Assembly (NCBI GenBank): GCA_965230015.1
Contig: CBDDKF010000005.1
Span: 1 to 64,000, forward strand
DNA: 64,000 nt
DNA from: JABSQH01 sp965230015
GTDB taxonomy: Bacteria > Actinomycetota > Acidimicrobiia > Acidimicrobiales > Ilumatobacteraceae
Reading direction: 5' to 3'
The position numbers and the translations under genes were made by a program. Positions 41,995 to 50,322 of this stretch are shown in pieces. Positions within the stretch are counted from its first letter, which is position 1; the number at the start of each line of letters is the position of its first letter. The notes below the pieces were generated by a model. The model saw only the letters and a program-made list of their open reading frames with translations, was not told the origin of the DNA and did not search any database.

Positions 41995-43611
41995 GTGCGC
42001 CCCCGAGCACTGATCGCCGCCGTCGTGCTTGCCCTGGTCGCCGGCGCCTGCTCGGTCACCAGTTCGGTGGCGACCGAGCGCGCCGACCAGATCGGTGCCG
42101 GCACGCCGCTCGAACAGCCCACCACGGCAACGACGACGCCCAACGCCTCCACCGAACCCGCCCAGCCGGGCGATCCGGGCGACGATCCGACCAGCGCGCC
42201 GACCACCGATGTGGTCGACCCTGCCACCACCGCCCCACCGAGCACCGTCCCGGTGCCGACCCAGCCGCCGGCTCCGTCGGTGCCGCAGGTCGAAACCGAT
42301 CCGACCCTGATCGACTTCGGCGAAGGGACGCCGCCGCAGGCCTGGGACGACTTCTTGCTGCGCGTGATGACCGATCTCGAGGTGTGGTGGTCCGAGGAGT
42401 ACCCCGCGATCTACGGCGACCCGCATCGCTCGCTCGAAGGCGGGGTGTTCGCCGCCCATCCCCAGCGCGTCGACCCGATCCCCGGCTGCGGCGAGCCCGA
42501 GACCAGTTACGACGACGTGCAACAGTTCGTGGCGTTCTACTGCGGCGCCGGCGACTTCGTGGTGTACGACAGCGGACCCGACAGCCTGTTGACCGACCTG
42601 GCCAACGAGTTCGGCCCCGGCACGATCGGCATCGTGTTGGCCCACGAGTACGGGCACGCCATTCAGCTGCGGTCGGGCGCGCTCAACCGTGCACTGGCGA
42701 CCATTCGCACCGAACAGCAAGCCGACTGTTTCGCCGGCGCCTGGGCCGGGCGGGCGTTTCGCGGCGAGGCGACCACGCTGGTGTTCTCCGACGCCGACGT
42801 GCGCTCGGGTTTGGTGGCGATGACTCGGGTCGCCGATCCGGTGGGTCTCGACCAACTCGCCGCAGGCGGACACGGCTCGGCGTTCGACCGCGTGGGCGCC
42901 TTCCAGGTCGGCTTCCTCGAGGGACCTGCGCGCTGCGCGGAGATCCTCGATGCCCCACTCCCGCTCGTGCCGAACGAGTTCCGCTCGATCGAAGATGCAC
43001 AGACTGGCGGCAACGCACCACTCGGCTTCGAGGAGGGTGAGTTGCTCGAGTTTCTCCCCGCGGATCTCAACCTGTACTGGGACGTGCAGCTCGACGATCA
43101 GATCTTCGGTTTCGACGGCCTGACGCTCGAGGCGGCATCGGTCGAAGAGGAGATCGACTGCCTGGCGCCGAGCGGTTCGTTCGAGCGCGGGGCCGCGCTG
43201 TGTCGCGAGACGTCAACGGTCTGGCTCAACCTGCCGCTCGCCGAACAGCGCAACGCGCAACTCGGCGACTTTGCGGTGGGGTTCGTGCTCGGCGTGGTGT
43301 GGGCCGAGGCGGTTCAGCAGGCACTCGGCAGCGAACTGGTGGGTGAAGCGCGCGAGCTGGCCAACGACTGCCTCGCAGGCGCGTGGGTGCAGACAGTGAT
43401 CCCCGACGAGCGAGGTCTGCTCCCCGAACCACGACCCGAGGAACGGAGGGCGTCAGCGTCGCCGGGCGATCTCGACGAGGCGATCCAAACAGTGATCCTG
43501 ATCGGCGATCTCAGCGCCGAGGAGAACGTGATCGGCAGCGCCTTCGAGAAGATCGACGCCTTCCGCACCGGCGTGCTCGACGGCCTCGACCCCTGCCTCG
43601 CCCTCCTGTAA
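41995..43611 (+). CDS. Neutral zinc metallopeptidase lipoprotein (YpfJ-like)
   Basis: A 538-residue exported lipoprotein with lipobox VAGAC (C19), then a Thr/Pro-rich linker of about 85 residues, then the catalytic domain. LAHEYGHAIQ gives HEYGH (H217, E218, H221), and TEQQADCFAG provides the next zinc ligand as in the YpfJ / neutral zinc peptidase family. It likely acts outside the membrane on proteins. It is divergent from the Liv operon. Its stop codon TAA forms the left end of the first family C palindrome, just outside the mobile island. Confidence 0.87.
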   Translation: MRPRALIAAVVLALVAGACSVTSSVATERADQIGAGTPLEQPTTATTTPNASTEPAQPGDPGDDPTSAPTTDVVDPATTAPPSTVPVPTQPPAPSVPQVETDPTLIDFGEGTPPQAWDDFLLRVMTDLEVWWSEEYPAIYGDPHRSLEGGVFAAHPQRVDPIPGCGEPETSYDDVQQFVAFYCGAGDFVVYDSGPDSLLTDLANEFGPGTIGIVLAHEYGHAIQLRSGALNRALATIRTEQQADCFAGAWAGRAFRGEATTLVFSDADVRSGLVAMTRVADPVGLDQLAAGGHGSAFDRVGAFQVGFLEGPARCAEILDAPLPLVPNEFRSIEDAQTGGNAPLGFEEGELLEFLPADLNLYWDVQLDDQIFGFDGLTLEAASVEEEIDCLAPSGSFERGAALCRETSTVWLNLPLAEQRNAQLGDFAVGFVLGVVWAEAVQQALGSELVGEARELANDCLAGAWVQTVIPDERGLLPEPRPEERRASASPGDLDEAIQTVILIGDLSAEENVIGSAFEKIDAFRTGVLDGLDPCLALL

Positions 43612-43623
43612 CAATCGTCTCAG
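43607..43623 (+). repeat. Family C palindrome 1, left half
   Basis: TGTAACAATCGTCTCAG, containing the stop codon of the metallopeptidase gene. Together with 44832-44847 it forms a 31-bp palindrome centred on the IS30 insertion site; the last three bases CAG are duplicated on the other side of the element. Confidence 0.75.
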
Positions 43624-44831
43624 GCTGGATTCCAGCGGTCAGTGCAACACGAGTTGGTTGAACACTTCTAATGGTGTCTGGAAGTCGTGGCGTTTGCGTG
43701 GTCGGGTGTTGAGTTTGTGGGCGATGGCGTTGAGGTCGTCTTGGGAGAACTTCGATAGGTCGCGGTCTCGTGGGAGGTATTGGCGCAGGAGGCCGTTGGT
43801 GTTTTCGTTGGAGCCTCGTTGCCAGGGTGCGTGGGGGTCGCAGAAGTAGACGGGGATGTTGGTGGCCAGCGTGAATGAGTGGTGTGCGGCGAGTTCGGTG
43901 CCTTGGTCCCAGGTGATTGATCGCACGAGGTAGTCCGGCAAGGTGCTCACGAGTTCGCTGAGGCGTTGAGCGACGTGTTCGGCGCGTTTGCTGTCGAGCT
44001 TGCTCAACATGACCAATCCAGTGGTGCGCTCGACCAAGGTGGCCACTTGGGACCCGTTGTTGGTGCCCATGATCAAGTCGCCTTCCCAGTGGCCAGGAAC
44101 GACACGCTGTTCGATCTCTTCTGGTCGGTCCGCGATCAGCACCATGTCGCCAATGGGTGTGTTGTTGCGGTTGCGTGCCGTCGCCGCCCGGGAACGTCGC
44201 TGCCGACGATGCGTCCGCAAATGCGCCGTGAGTTCTTTGCGAAGCCCACCACGGCCATGCACGTAGAGGGCCTGATAGATCGTCTCTGGGGCCACTCGCA
44301 TCTGCTCGTCGTCAGCGAACTCGGTGCGCAGTCTGGCACTGATCTGTTCTGGTGACCACTGCTCAGTCTCGAGCCAATGCTCGACTTGGGCCGCCAACTG
44401 GGGGCACTGCTGAAACTTGGTTGGCTTGGGACGACGAGCACGCCTGAGCGCGCCCCGATGCGCGTCCACAGCCCGATACGACGCCCGCTTGTTGCGGCCT
44501 CCGACCTCGCGACTGATCGTTGACGTATCGAACCCGACATGGTCGGCGATCTCTGTGAACGACCAACCAGCTACAAGACCACGAGAGATCTCCTCTCGAT
44601 CAGCCAACGACAACCGACACCCACGACGACCCAACGCCTGTGCTTTCACCTCTGGATCATGAACGATCCGCGACACCGACATCGCCGACATCGCGAACTC
44701 ATCAGCAACCTGCCGACACGAACCCCCGGCGAACCACGCCAAGAACACCCCACGCCGAACCTCGTCACTAAATCCGACACTCACCAGCAACCTCCAAAAT
44801 CAGAAAGTTGCAACGACCCCTAGAGCCCAGG
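43624..44831. mobile_element. IS30-family insertion sequence
   Basis: A 1208-bp element with one intact transposase gene. The ends are imperfect 25-bp inverted repeats (left GCTGGATTCCAGCGGTC, right CCTGGGCTCTAGGGGTC on the opposite strand, both going on to GCAAC) with 17 of 25 matches. GGTCAGTGCAAC resembles the end of IS30 itself. CAG on both sides looks like a 3-bp target duplication, normal for the family. The target is the centre of a palindrome, a known IS30-family preference. Confidence 0.83.
43639..44790 (-). CDS. IS30-family transposase
   Basis: A 383-residue DDE transposase. The N-terminal helix-turn-helix region runs to about residue 100 (GGSCRQVADEFAMS, GWSFTEIADHVGFDTSTISREVG). 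The catalytic triad is D238 (GHWEGDLIMG), D295 (TWDQGTELA) and E329 (GSNENTNGLLRQYLPR), with the conserved RQYLPR after the Glu. No frame break, so the element may still move. The stop codon overlaps the left inverted repeat. AT content is higher than in neighbouring genes, in keeping with transfer. Confidence 0.93.
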   Translation of the reverse strand: MLVSVGFSDEVRRGVFLAWFAGGSCRQVADEFAMSAMSVSRIVHDPEVKAQALGRRGCRLSLADREEISRGLVAGWSFTEIADHVGFDTSTISREVGGRNKRASYRAVDAHRGALRRARRPKPTKFQQCPQLAAQVEHWLETEQWSPEQISARLRTEFADDEQMRVAPETIYQALYVHGRGGLRKELTAHLRTHRRQRRSRAATARNRNNTPIGDMVLIADRPEEIEQRVVPGHWEGDLIMGTNNGSQVATLVERTTGLVMLSKLDSKRAEHVAQRLSELVSTLPDYLVRSITWDQGTELAAHHSFTLATNIPVYFCDPHAPWQRGSNENTNGLLRQYLPRDRDLSKFSQDDLNAIAHKLNTRPRKRHDFQTPLEVFNQLVLH

Positions 44832-44847
44832 CAGAGACGAGTGTTAC
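44832..44847 (-). repeat. Family C palindrome 1, right half
   Basis: CAGAGACGAGTGTTAC, the mirror of 43607-43623. It contains the stop codon of the RAYT-like gene (TTA at 44844-44846 on the plus strand). Confidence 0.75.
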
Positions 44848-45650
44848 GCCGCGTGGGGGTCAGCGGCGAACGAGTCGACGAGTTCTCGCACGGCCGATGC
44901 CAACAGTGGTTGTTGCGCCTCGCGATGCCGTGCCCGAGAGAGCGCCGTGCGGAGCGCACCGTGGGACAAGCGGAGCGCCGTTGCCAGTTCGGCGGTGCTG
45001 AGCCGGACGCAACGACTGGCGACGAGCAAGCGCACTTGTTGCACATTGACGTCAGCCGGAAACGTCATCTCGGCCAGCCGCGCATCGATGGCACGTACAC
45101 GGTCGGCGGACTCGGTTGGCCAGCAACTCACACGCTCGACTTCAGCGCGATGCGCGCTCATCGTGAGCCGTTCCGCAACGACGTCGGTCGTGAGCCACGC
45201 CGGCGACGCACGTCGCCCGAGGTACACGCCATAACTCGACCAGCGATACGCCGCGATCGCCTCGACCGGCACGAGGTCGATCGGATTGCGATGGATGTAG
45301 CACGCCGCCCGGACGAGGTGGTCATCGCCTTCGACCAGGACGGATCGAAACCGGCTGCGAAACAGCGGCCCGTCACGCTCGTGACGAACGTTGAAGATGC
45401 GCGTGTAGCTGGAACCGAGCCGCTGCATTGCTGCCGACGTCGACCCGACAGATTGCACGAGCAGGTGGTAGTGGTTCCCCATCAGGCAATACGCATGCAC
45501 GATGAATAACCCGTCGGCGACCACCTCGCCGAGCAGTTCCTCGAACCGCAACCGATCGGTGTCGGATCGATAGACGGGGCTTCGATCGACCCCTCGATTC
45601 ATGAGATGGAGCCACGTACCTGGCTCGTCGACACGCAGTGGATACGCCAT
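44844..45650 (-). CDS. RAYT-like Y1 (IS200-type) transposase
   Basis: A 268-residue HUH single-strand transposase of the REP-associated type. The metal-binding pair is H60-Y-H62 in AYCLMGNHYHLLVQ; the catalytic Tyr is Y118 in AACYIHRNPIDLVP, followed by RWSSYGVYLG. A C-terminal helix-turn-helix (STAELATALRLSHGALRTALSRARHR) replaces the plain IS200 form, as in RAYTs. Such proteins bind and cleave short hairpins. The gene carries no IS ends but is flanked by 31-bp palindromes, each interrupted by an IS. Start at 45650 (MAYPLRVDEPGTW) fits the family; the longer frame overlaps the second palindrome and IS5. Confidence 0.88.
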   Translation of the reverse strand: MAYPLRVDEPGTWLHLMNRGVDRSPVYRSDTDRLRFEELLGEVVADGLFIVHAYCLMGNHYHLLVQSVGSTSAAMQRLGSSYTRIFNVRHERDGPLFRSRFRSVLVEGDDHLVRAACYIHRNPIDLVPVEAIAAYRWSSYGVYLGRRASPAWLTTDVVAERLTMSAHRAEVERVSCWPTESADRVRAIDARLAEMTFPADVNVQQVRLLVASRCVRLSTAELATALRLSHGALRTALSRARHREAQQPLLASAVRELVDSFAADPHAA

Positions 45651-45680
45651 GCGAACGAACCGTACGGACGGGGTGTCACA

Positions 45681-45697
45681 TGTAACGATCGTCTCTG
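45681..45697 (+). repeat. Family C palindrome 2, left half
   Basis: TGTAACGATCGTCTCTG, about 30 bases upstream of the RAYT-like start codon. The CT at 45695-45696 is repeated on the other side of the IS5-family element. Confidence 0.75.
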
Positions 45698-46644
45698 GGG
45701 GCCGCGCGGTTAGGTGACCATCCACCGGTTGAGGGTTGGCCCGTGGTGTTCTCGCGGGTGTCACCCAAGCACACCCAACCGGGGAGGTCACCGCCCATGA
45801 TGTACGCCCTTCAAGCACGTGTCCATGACCCAGTGTTCAGTTTCATCGAGGAGCTGATTCCTGCGCCGCGGCCACACCCGCTGGGATGCCACCGACCTCG
45901 CACACCGAACCGTGTGGTGCTTCGTGGGCTGCTGATGCGACTGATCACCGGAGCGTCGTGGGAGACCATCGAGGTCGCCATGAACGGTGAGGTGTCCGAC
46001 ACGACGTTGCGCGCTCGTCGCGACGAGTGGATCGAAGCAGGGATCTTCTCCGCGCTGGTCGCGCATGCCATGAACGCCTACCAGCAGGTCATTGGCTACG
46101 ACATGAACCACGTGTTCGTCGACGGCTGTAACAACGACGCCATATCCAGCCAGGGAACCGGCTTCAACCCTAAACACCCAGGTAAACAGGGATGGAAGTT
46201 CGTCGTCGCAGTCGATGCTGCCGGTGTGCCGATGTCGTTCGCGATCGATGGAGCGAACCGTCAGGACTACCCAATGATGTTCACCGTTCTCGACGAACTG
46301 CACATCCGTGACAAGACCCGCCTGGTCGGCACCCTGCACGCTGACCGCGGCTTCAACTACGCCTCAACACCAGGCCTACTGAACGACCGCTACGGCATCG
46401 ACGACTTCCGCGCCCCACCACGCAAGCAACCCGGCCAAGGACGCGTCAAACGGTGCCCATCGGGCCCACGATGGATCGTCGAAGCCACCAACGCCTGGCT
46501 CCGCAACTACCGCCAACTCGCCTACAACACCGACCGGCACACACACCACCGCCACGCCGCGTTCTCACTCGCCATCGCGCTGTTCATCGTCCATCGAATC
46601 AGCAGCACCCATCACTCCAGCTGGCGCCCTATCCGCTGACCCCC
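45697..46644. mobile_element. IS5-family insertion sequence
   Basis: A 948-bp element between CT duplications. Both ends start GGGGG; the left continues CCGCGCGGTTAGG and the right (opposite strand) TCAGCGGATAGG, an imperfect inverted repeat with one gap. One intact transposase gene fills it. It lies at the exact centre of the second 31-bp palindrome. Confidence 0.8.
45797..46639 (+). CDS. IS5-family transposase
   Basis: A 280-residue DDE transposase. The N-terminal part has RGLLMRLITGASWETIEVAM, a DUF4096-like region. The catalytic residues are D109 (HVFVDGCNN), D183 (LHADRGFNY) and E229 (RWIVEATNAWLRNYRQLAYN), with the Y-(2)-R-(3)-E-type signature around the Glu. A GGGGAGG lies 9 bases before ATG 45797. 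Intact, so perhaps still mobile. Confidence 0.92.
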   Translation: MMYALQARVHDPVFSFIEELIPAPRPHPLGCHRPRTPNRVVLRGLLMRLITGASWETIEVAMNGEVSDTTLRARRDEWIEAGIFSALVAHAMNAYQQVIGYDMNHVFVDGCNNDAISSQGTGFNPKHPGKQGWKFVVAVDAAGVPMSFAIDGANRQDYPMMFTVLDELHIRDKTRLVGTLHADRGFNYASTPGLLNDRYGIDDFRAPPRKQPGQGRVKRCPSGPRWIVEATNAWLRNYRQLAYNTDRHTHHRHAAFSLAIALFIVHRISSTHHSSWRPIR

Positions 46645-46661
46645 CTGAGACGAGTGTTACA
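46645..46661 (-). repeat. Family C palindrome 2, right half
   Basis: CTGAGACGAGTGTTACA, mirror of 45681-45697. It contains the stop codon of the alpha/beta hydrolase gene (TTA at 46657-46659). The outer flank CAGGAGGGC mirrors GCCCTCCTG before the first palindrome at 43601. Confidence 0.75.
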
Positions 46662-47568
46662 GGAGGGCGGCGAGCTCGACGGGGCGATCGCCTTGGACGC
46701 TGTGCCCTGCGCCATCGACCACATGGACCACGATGTCGGGCTGACGCCGGCGGGCTTCTGCGACGTCGTCGTCGTCGACGACGGGCGAGGTGCCGCCGCG
46801 CACGAGGGTCAGCGGGCACGAGACCGCGCTGAAGTCGTCCCACATGTTCGGCTGCTCGACCACCGGGGCGTCGGCGGCGGCATCGTCACGCTGCCGGTGG
46901 CCGCCGCGGTCGTACCGCCACTCCCACGAACCGTCAGCCAGCTGGTGGGCGTTGTGCAAGATCCCGCGACGTAGCGACGATTCCGAGCGCGTCGGGTTGT
47001 GCTCGATGGTGCGCGCCAACAGGTCGTCGAAGCGCTGGAACGACTGCGGACCGTTGACGAAGTCGATGATCGCCTTGGCCTTCTCGCGGTTGACGCCGGG
47101 CGTGACGTCGACCATGACCAGCGAGCGAACCAGCGCCGGATGCCGCGCCGTCAACTCCATCGCCGTGAGCCCGCCGAGCGACATGCCGACCACTTGGGTT
47201 GCATCGGGAGCCAATGCGGCGACGGCCACGGCGACATCGTCGGCGAGGTTGGCTGGTGAGTACGCCGCATCGTCGCGCCACGACGAGTGGCCGTGGCCGG
47301 GCAGGTCGATGGCGAGCGCGGGAGCGCCCATCGCCAGGATCACCGTGTCCCAGGTGTGTGCATTCTGCGCACCACCGTGCAAGAAGACCCGTTCCACGGG
47401 TCCGGTCCCCCAACGCAACGCGCTCACGTGGCGGTCGGTGCCGGGCAAGGGTGTGTCGATGCGCTCGACCGGTGGGAGCGACGCAACGTCGAGGTTGAAC
47501 TCAGCGATGTTCTCGTGGAACAGCCCGAACTCGTCGTAGTCGACAGGAGGTTCGCCGGCGGCAGTCAC
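46657..47568 (-). CDS. Alpha/beta hydrolase
   Basis: A 303-residue alpha/beta-fold hydrolase. FLHGGAQNAHTW forms the oxyanion region, VVGMSLGGLTAME holds the nucleophile Ser in GMSLGG, and DGAGHSVQGDRP the catalytic His. It probably hydrolyses an ester or related bond in the cytoplasm; the specific substrate is not evident. Its start overlaps the stop of the L,D-transpeptidase gene upstream (ATGA). The stop lies within the outer arm of the second C palindrome. Confidence 0.86.
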   Translation of the reverse strand: MTAAGEPPVDYDEFGLFHENIAEFNLDVASLPPVERIDTPLPGTDRHVSALRWGTGPVERVFLHGGAQNAHTWDTVILAMGAPALAIDLPGHGHSSWRDDAAYSPANLADDVAVAVAALAPDATQVVGMSLGGLTAMELTARHPALVRSLVMVDVTPGVNREKAKAIIDFVNGPQSFQRFDDLLARTIEHNPTRSESSLRRGILHNAHQLADGSWEWRYDRGGHRQRDDAAADAPVVEQPNMWDDFSAVSCPLTLVRGGTSPVVDDDDVAEARRRQPDIVVHVVDGAGHSVQGDRPVELAALL

Positions 47569-48848
47569 TCGTCGACGGAGGCGTCGGCGGTCAGGCCCTG
47601 CACGTCGCCATCGCCGTCGGACCCGTCACCGGACCCACCCCCTGAGCCGCCACCGCCCGAGTCGCCAGAATCGATGGTGCTGGCCGTGGTCGGTGCGGCA
47701 ACGGTTGTGGTGGTCGTTTCCACCGGCACCGTCGTGGTGGTTGCCACCGTGGTCGGTGCCGAGGTGGGAGCCGCCGTGGTTTCGGTGGGCACGGTGGTGG
47801 TGGGTGCCTCGACCGTGGTGGTCGTTTCCGGGATGGTGGTGGTCGACGTGGTCGTGGTGGAGTAGTCCGGGTCGCGCCAGTTGAACGTGGGCGGTTGAGC
47901 GCCGTAGTACTCGGGCTCTTGCACGCCGTCCCACACGAACACCTGGTCGCCGTAGTCCATCAGGCCGTGCATGTCGGGCGAGATCGACAGCGGCACCCGG
48001 ATGCAGCCGTGCGAGGCCGGGTTGGTCGGCACGTTGAGCGCGCCGTGAATGGCGATGCCGTAGTTGAAGTACACCGGATCCCACATGCCGCCGAGCGCAC
48101 TCTGGCGAATGCCCTCGACCTTGCGGTTCACGTTGTAGACGCCACCAGGGGTGACCGAGACGCCGCACTCGCCGCGCACGAGCGGCTCTTCGCCGTCTTC
48201 GTTGCCGTACTCGCCGGGGCTGATGGTGACTTCTTCGCACCACTCTTCGTTGTCGCCGCTCGAGATATGGCTGATCATGACGGGGACGTCGTTGTGGAAG
48301 ATCGCCAGTACCTGCTCGGGCAGGTACACCTCGGTGTGGTTCGGCGTGGAGTTCGGACGCCGCGGCTTGATCACGAACGGATCCTGCATCTCGTCCCACA
48401 TGTCGGGGGTGACCTGGCCGCTCGGTGACGACGACTCGACGCCCATCACCAGCTTCTCGTAGGCCCACACCGCAGCGCGGGTCTGCTCGCCGAAGATGCC
48501 GTCGATCGGCCCGGGCCAGAAGCCGAGGTCGGTGAGGCGCTGCTGAATCTCTTGGATGTCCGAGCCCACCATGCCGTTGCTGACCGTGCGGTCGAGCACC
48601 GTTTTTTCGACGGGAACCGACGTTTCGATCGTCTCGATCACGGGGACCGACTCGGGGATCGGCAGCACCGACTCCGATGGCACGCTGACCTGGCCGGCGG
48701 CAGGCTGATCGCCGCCGCCGCTCCCACCACCCATCGCCACCCCCGCAACCACGACCGTGCCGAGAACTCCTGCCGCGGCAATCGCCGGCAGCCACTTTGC
48801 GGCTGACGGCGCGGGTGCCTGAGCTGGAGGACGGTACTGGTCGTTCAC
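47565..48848 (-). CDS. L,D-transpeptidase with peptidoglycan-binding domain
   Basis: A 427-residue membrane-anchored protein: a helix at about 18-40, a peptidoglycan-binding domain (about 93-131; GSDIQEIQQRLTDLGFWPG, DGIFGEQTRAAV), a YkuD catalytic domain with H268 and the SHGCIRVP motif (S279, H280, catalytic C282, R284), then a Thr-rich low-complexity tail to about residue 390 and a Gly/Asp end. It cross-links peptidoglycan 3-3 or attaches proteins. Extracytoplasmic. It is followed by the alpha/beta hydrolase in one operon. The tail probably spans the wall. Confidence 0.92.
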   Translation of the reverse strand: MNDQYRPPAQAPAPSAAKWLPAIAAAGVLGTVVVAGVAMGGGSGGGDQPAAGQVSVPSESVLPIPESVPVIETIETSVPVEKTVLDRTVSNGMVGSDIQEIQQRLTDLGFWPGPIDGIFGEQTRAAVWAYEKLVMGVESSSPSGQVTPDMWDEMQDPFVIKPRRPNSTPNHTEVYLPEQVLAIFHNDVPVMISHISSGDNEEWCEEVTISPGEYGNEDGEEPLVRGECGVSVTPGGVYNVNRKVEGIRQSALGGMWDPVYFNYGIAIHGALNVPTNPASHGCIRVPLSISPDMHGLMDYGDQVFVWDGVQEPEYYGAQPPTFNWRDPDYSTTTTSTTTIPETTTTVEAPTTTVPTETTAAPTSAPTTVATTTTVPVETTTTTVAAPTTASTIDSGDSGGGGSGGGSGDGSDGDGDVQGLTADASVDE

Positions 48849-48972
48849 GGGGGTGGGGACGGGTTGGGTGTGGGTCGCTACCCTACCAACCGCGACCCCC
48901 GCGATCGGCGCGCGTTGCCGGAGTTCACCCCCAGTTTTCCACGGAAAGGAACCCTGCGAAACTGCGCCCGAG

Positions 48973-49767
48973 TCAGCGCGGTTCGACGACCGGCTCGATG
49001 CCTTCGAGGTCGCCGCGCAACTCCCACATTTCGCGCAGGATCGTGAGGATCACGCCCGGCGACGAGAGGGTCGACTCGCCGCGTGTGCGGGGGAAATAGT
49101 CGACGCCGAACTGCAGCATCTCGTAACCCAGTCGGGTCGATCGGATCACCAGCTCGGCGTCGATGAACGAGCCCTCGCTGTGCAGCTCGACGTGGTCGAA
49201 GATGCGCGCCCGACAGAGTTTGAACGCGAAGTTGATGTCGCGGGCCTTCACGTCGAACAGGCTGCGGATGAGCAGGTTGTAGACGAAGGTGTACACCGTG
49301 CGCAGATACCCCTCGCCGGTGCGATCGAAGCGGTACGCGCTGACGATGTCGGCGTCGTACTCGCGCAACAGTCGCACGGCCCGCGGCAACTCGCTCATGT
49401 CGAACGGCAGGTCGGCGTCGGTGTACAGGATCAGGTCGCCGGTCGCGGTGGCGAACCCCGTTTTCATCGCTCCACCGAGCTTGCGGTTCCGTTCGTGGTG
49501 CACGACGCGCACGCGCGGATCTGTCGCCGCGATCCGGTCGGCGATCGCTCCGGTGGTGTCGGTCGACGCGTCGTCGATCACGATCAGCTCGTAGTCGCCG
49601 ATCTCTCCATCGGCCACAAGGTGTTCGCTCGCCCGTCGACCGGCCGCGAGGGCGCGTTCGATGTACTCCTCTTCATTCCACATCGGGTAGAAGATCGACA
49701 GTTTCTGAAACGCCGGCGTGGCGGCTGGCCCTGAGGCGTCGCCGTTGACCGCAGCGGGGGTGGACAT
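48973..49767 (-). CDS. GT2-family glycosyltransferase (dolichol-phosphate mannosyltransferase-like)
   Basis: A 264-residue GT-A fold enzyme. LSIFYPMWNEEEYI starts the fold, LIVIDDASTDTT and RNRKLGGAMKTGF follow, LILYTDADLPFD holds the metal-binding DAD and RGESTLS the C-terminal motif. No membrane helices, so it is the soluble DPM1/polyprenol-phosphate type that loads sugar onto a lipid carrier. ATG at 49767 is chosen over a longer upstream reading made of Arg/Pro-rich nonsense. It is divergent from a small membrane protein gene. Confidence 0.87.
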   Translation of the reverse strand: MSTPAAVNGDASGPAATPAFQKLSIFYPMWNEEEYIERALAAGRRASEHLVADGEIGDYELIVIDDASTDTTGAIADRIAATDPRVRVVHHERNRKLGGAMKTGFATATGDLILYTDADLPFDMSELPRAVRLLREYDADIVSAYRFDRTGEGYLRTVYTFVYNLLIRSLFDVKARDINFAFKLCRARIFDHVELHSEGSFIDAELVIRSTRLGYEMLQFGVDYFPRTRGESTLSSPGVILTILREMWELRGDLEGIEPVVEPR

Positions 49768-49827
49768 CGTCGGCGCAGGGTATCGCCGCGCGAGTGGTGC
49801 CTGTGGATCGCCCCGTAGGGTGGTCTC

Positions 49828-50322
49828 GTGCCCGACGTGCCCGGACCGCCGACCGCGGCACCGACGACCCCGCCGCCGCCACCGCCCGAGACGGCACGCG
49901 TGCCACAGGCGGGGGAGCTGACCACCGGCTGGCGGATGACCCTCGCCGGGGCGTGGGCCGCCGCGTTCTTCGCCTACGCCGCAGTGTGGAAGACGAGCGA
50001 GGAGCTGGGCATCGGCACGTGGTGGCTCGGGCCGCGTTCGACTCCCCAACCGGTGATCGTCCGGATCATCCCGTTCGCCATCATCGTGGTGATCGGTGTG
50101 AGCTCGACCTACGCGATGCGCGGGGTGCCGTGGATCAACGTGGGCGGCGCCGCTGCGATGGCCCTCGTCGCCATCCCCGACTTCTGGCGCTCGACGGGGC
50201 TGGCCGCTGTGGAGCTGGCGATCGCCGCAGCGCTGGGGGTGATCGCCGTCGCCTCGTTCGCCGGGCGCTATCGGCAGGCGCCGCCGCCGACACGGGCGGT
50301 AGCGTCACCGCCCGATGAGTGA
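49828..50322 (+). CDS. Small membrane protein, unknown
   Basis: A 164-residue protein with a Pro-rich cytoplasmic start and about four hydrophobic segments from residue 37 (TLAGAWAAAFFAYAAVW, VIVRIIPFAIIVVIGV, INVGGAAAMALVAI, AVELAIAAALGVIAVASF). No family recognised. GTG start. Its stop overlaps the argG ATG, so the two are co-transcribed. Function unknown. Confidence 0.6.
   Translation: MPDVPGPPTAAPTTPPPPPPETARVPQAGELTTGWRMTLAGAWAAAFFAYAAVWKTSEELGIGTWWLGPRSTPQPVIVRIIPFAIIVVIGVSSTYAMRGVPWINVGGAAAMALVAIPDFWRSTGLAAVELAIAAALGVIAVASFAGRYRQAPPPTRAVASPPDE

Noticed and set aside
43607..46661. The whole island as one composite transposon bounded by the outer C arms
   Set aside because: Each IS has its own inverted repeats and target duplication, and the palindrome halves are explained as two split sites; a single unit would not need two rebuilt palindromes.
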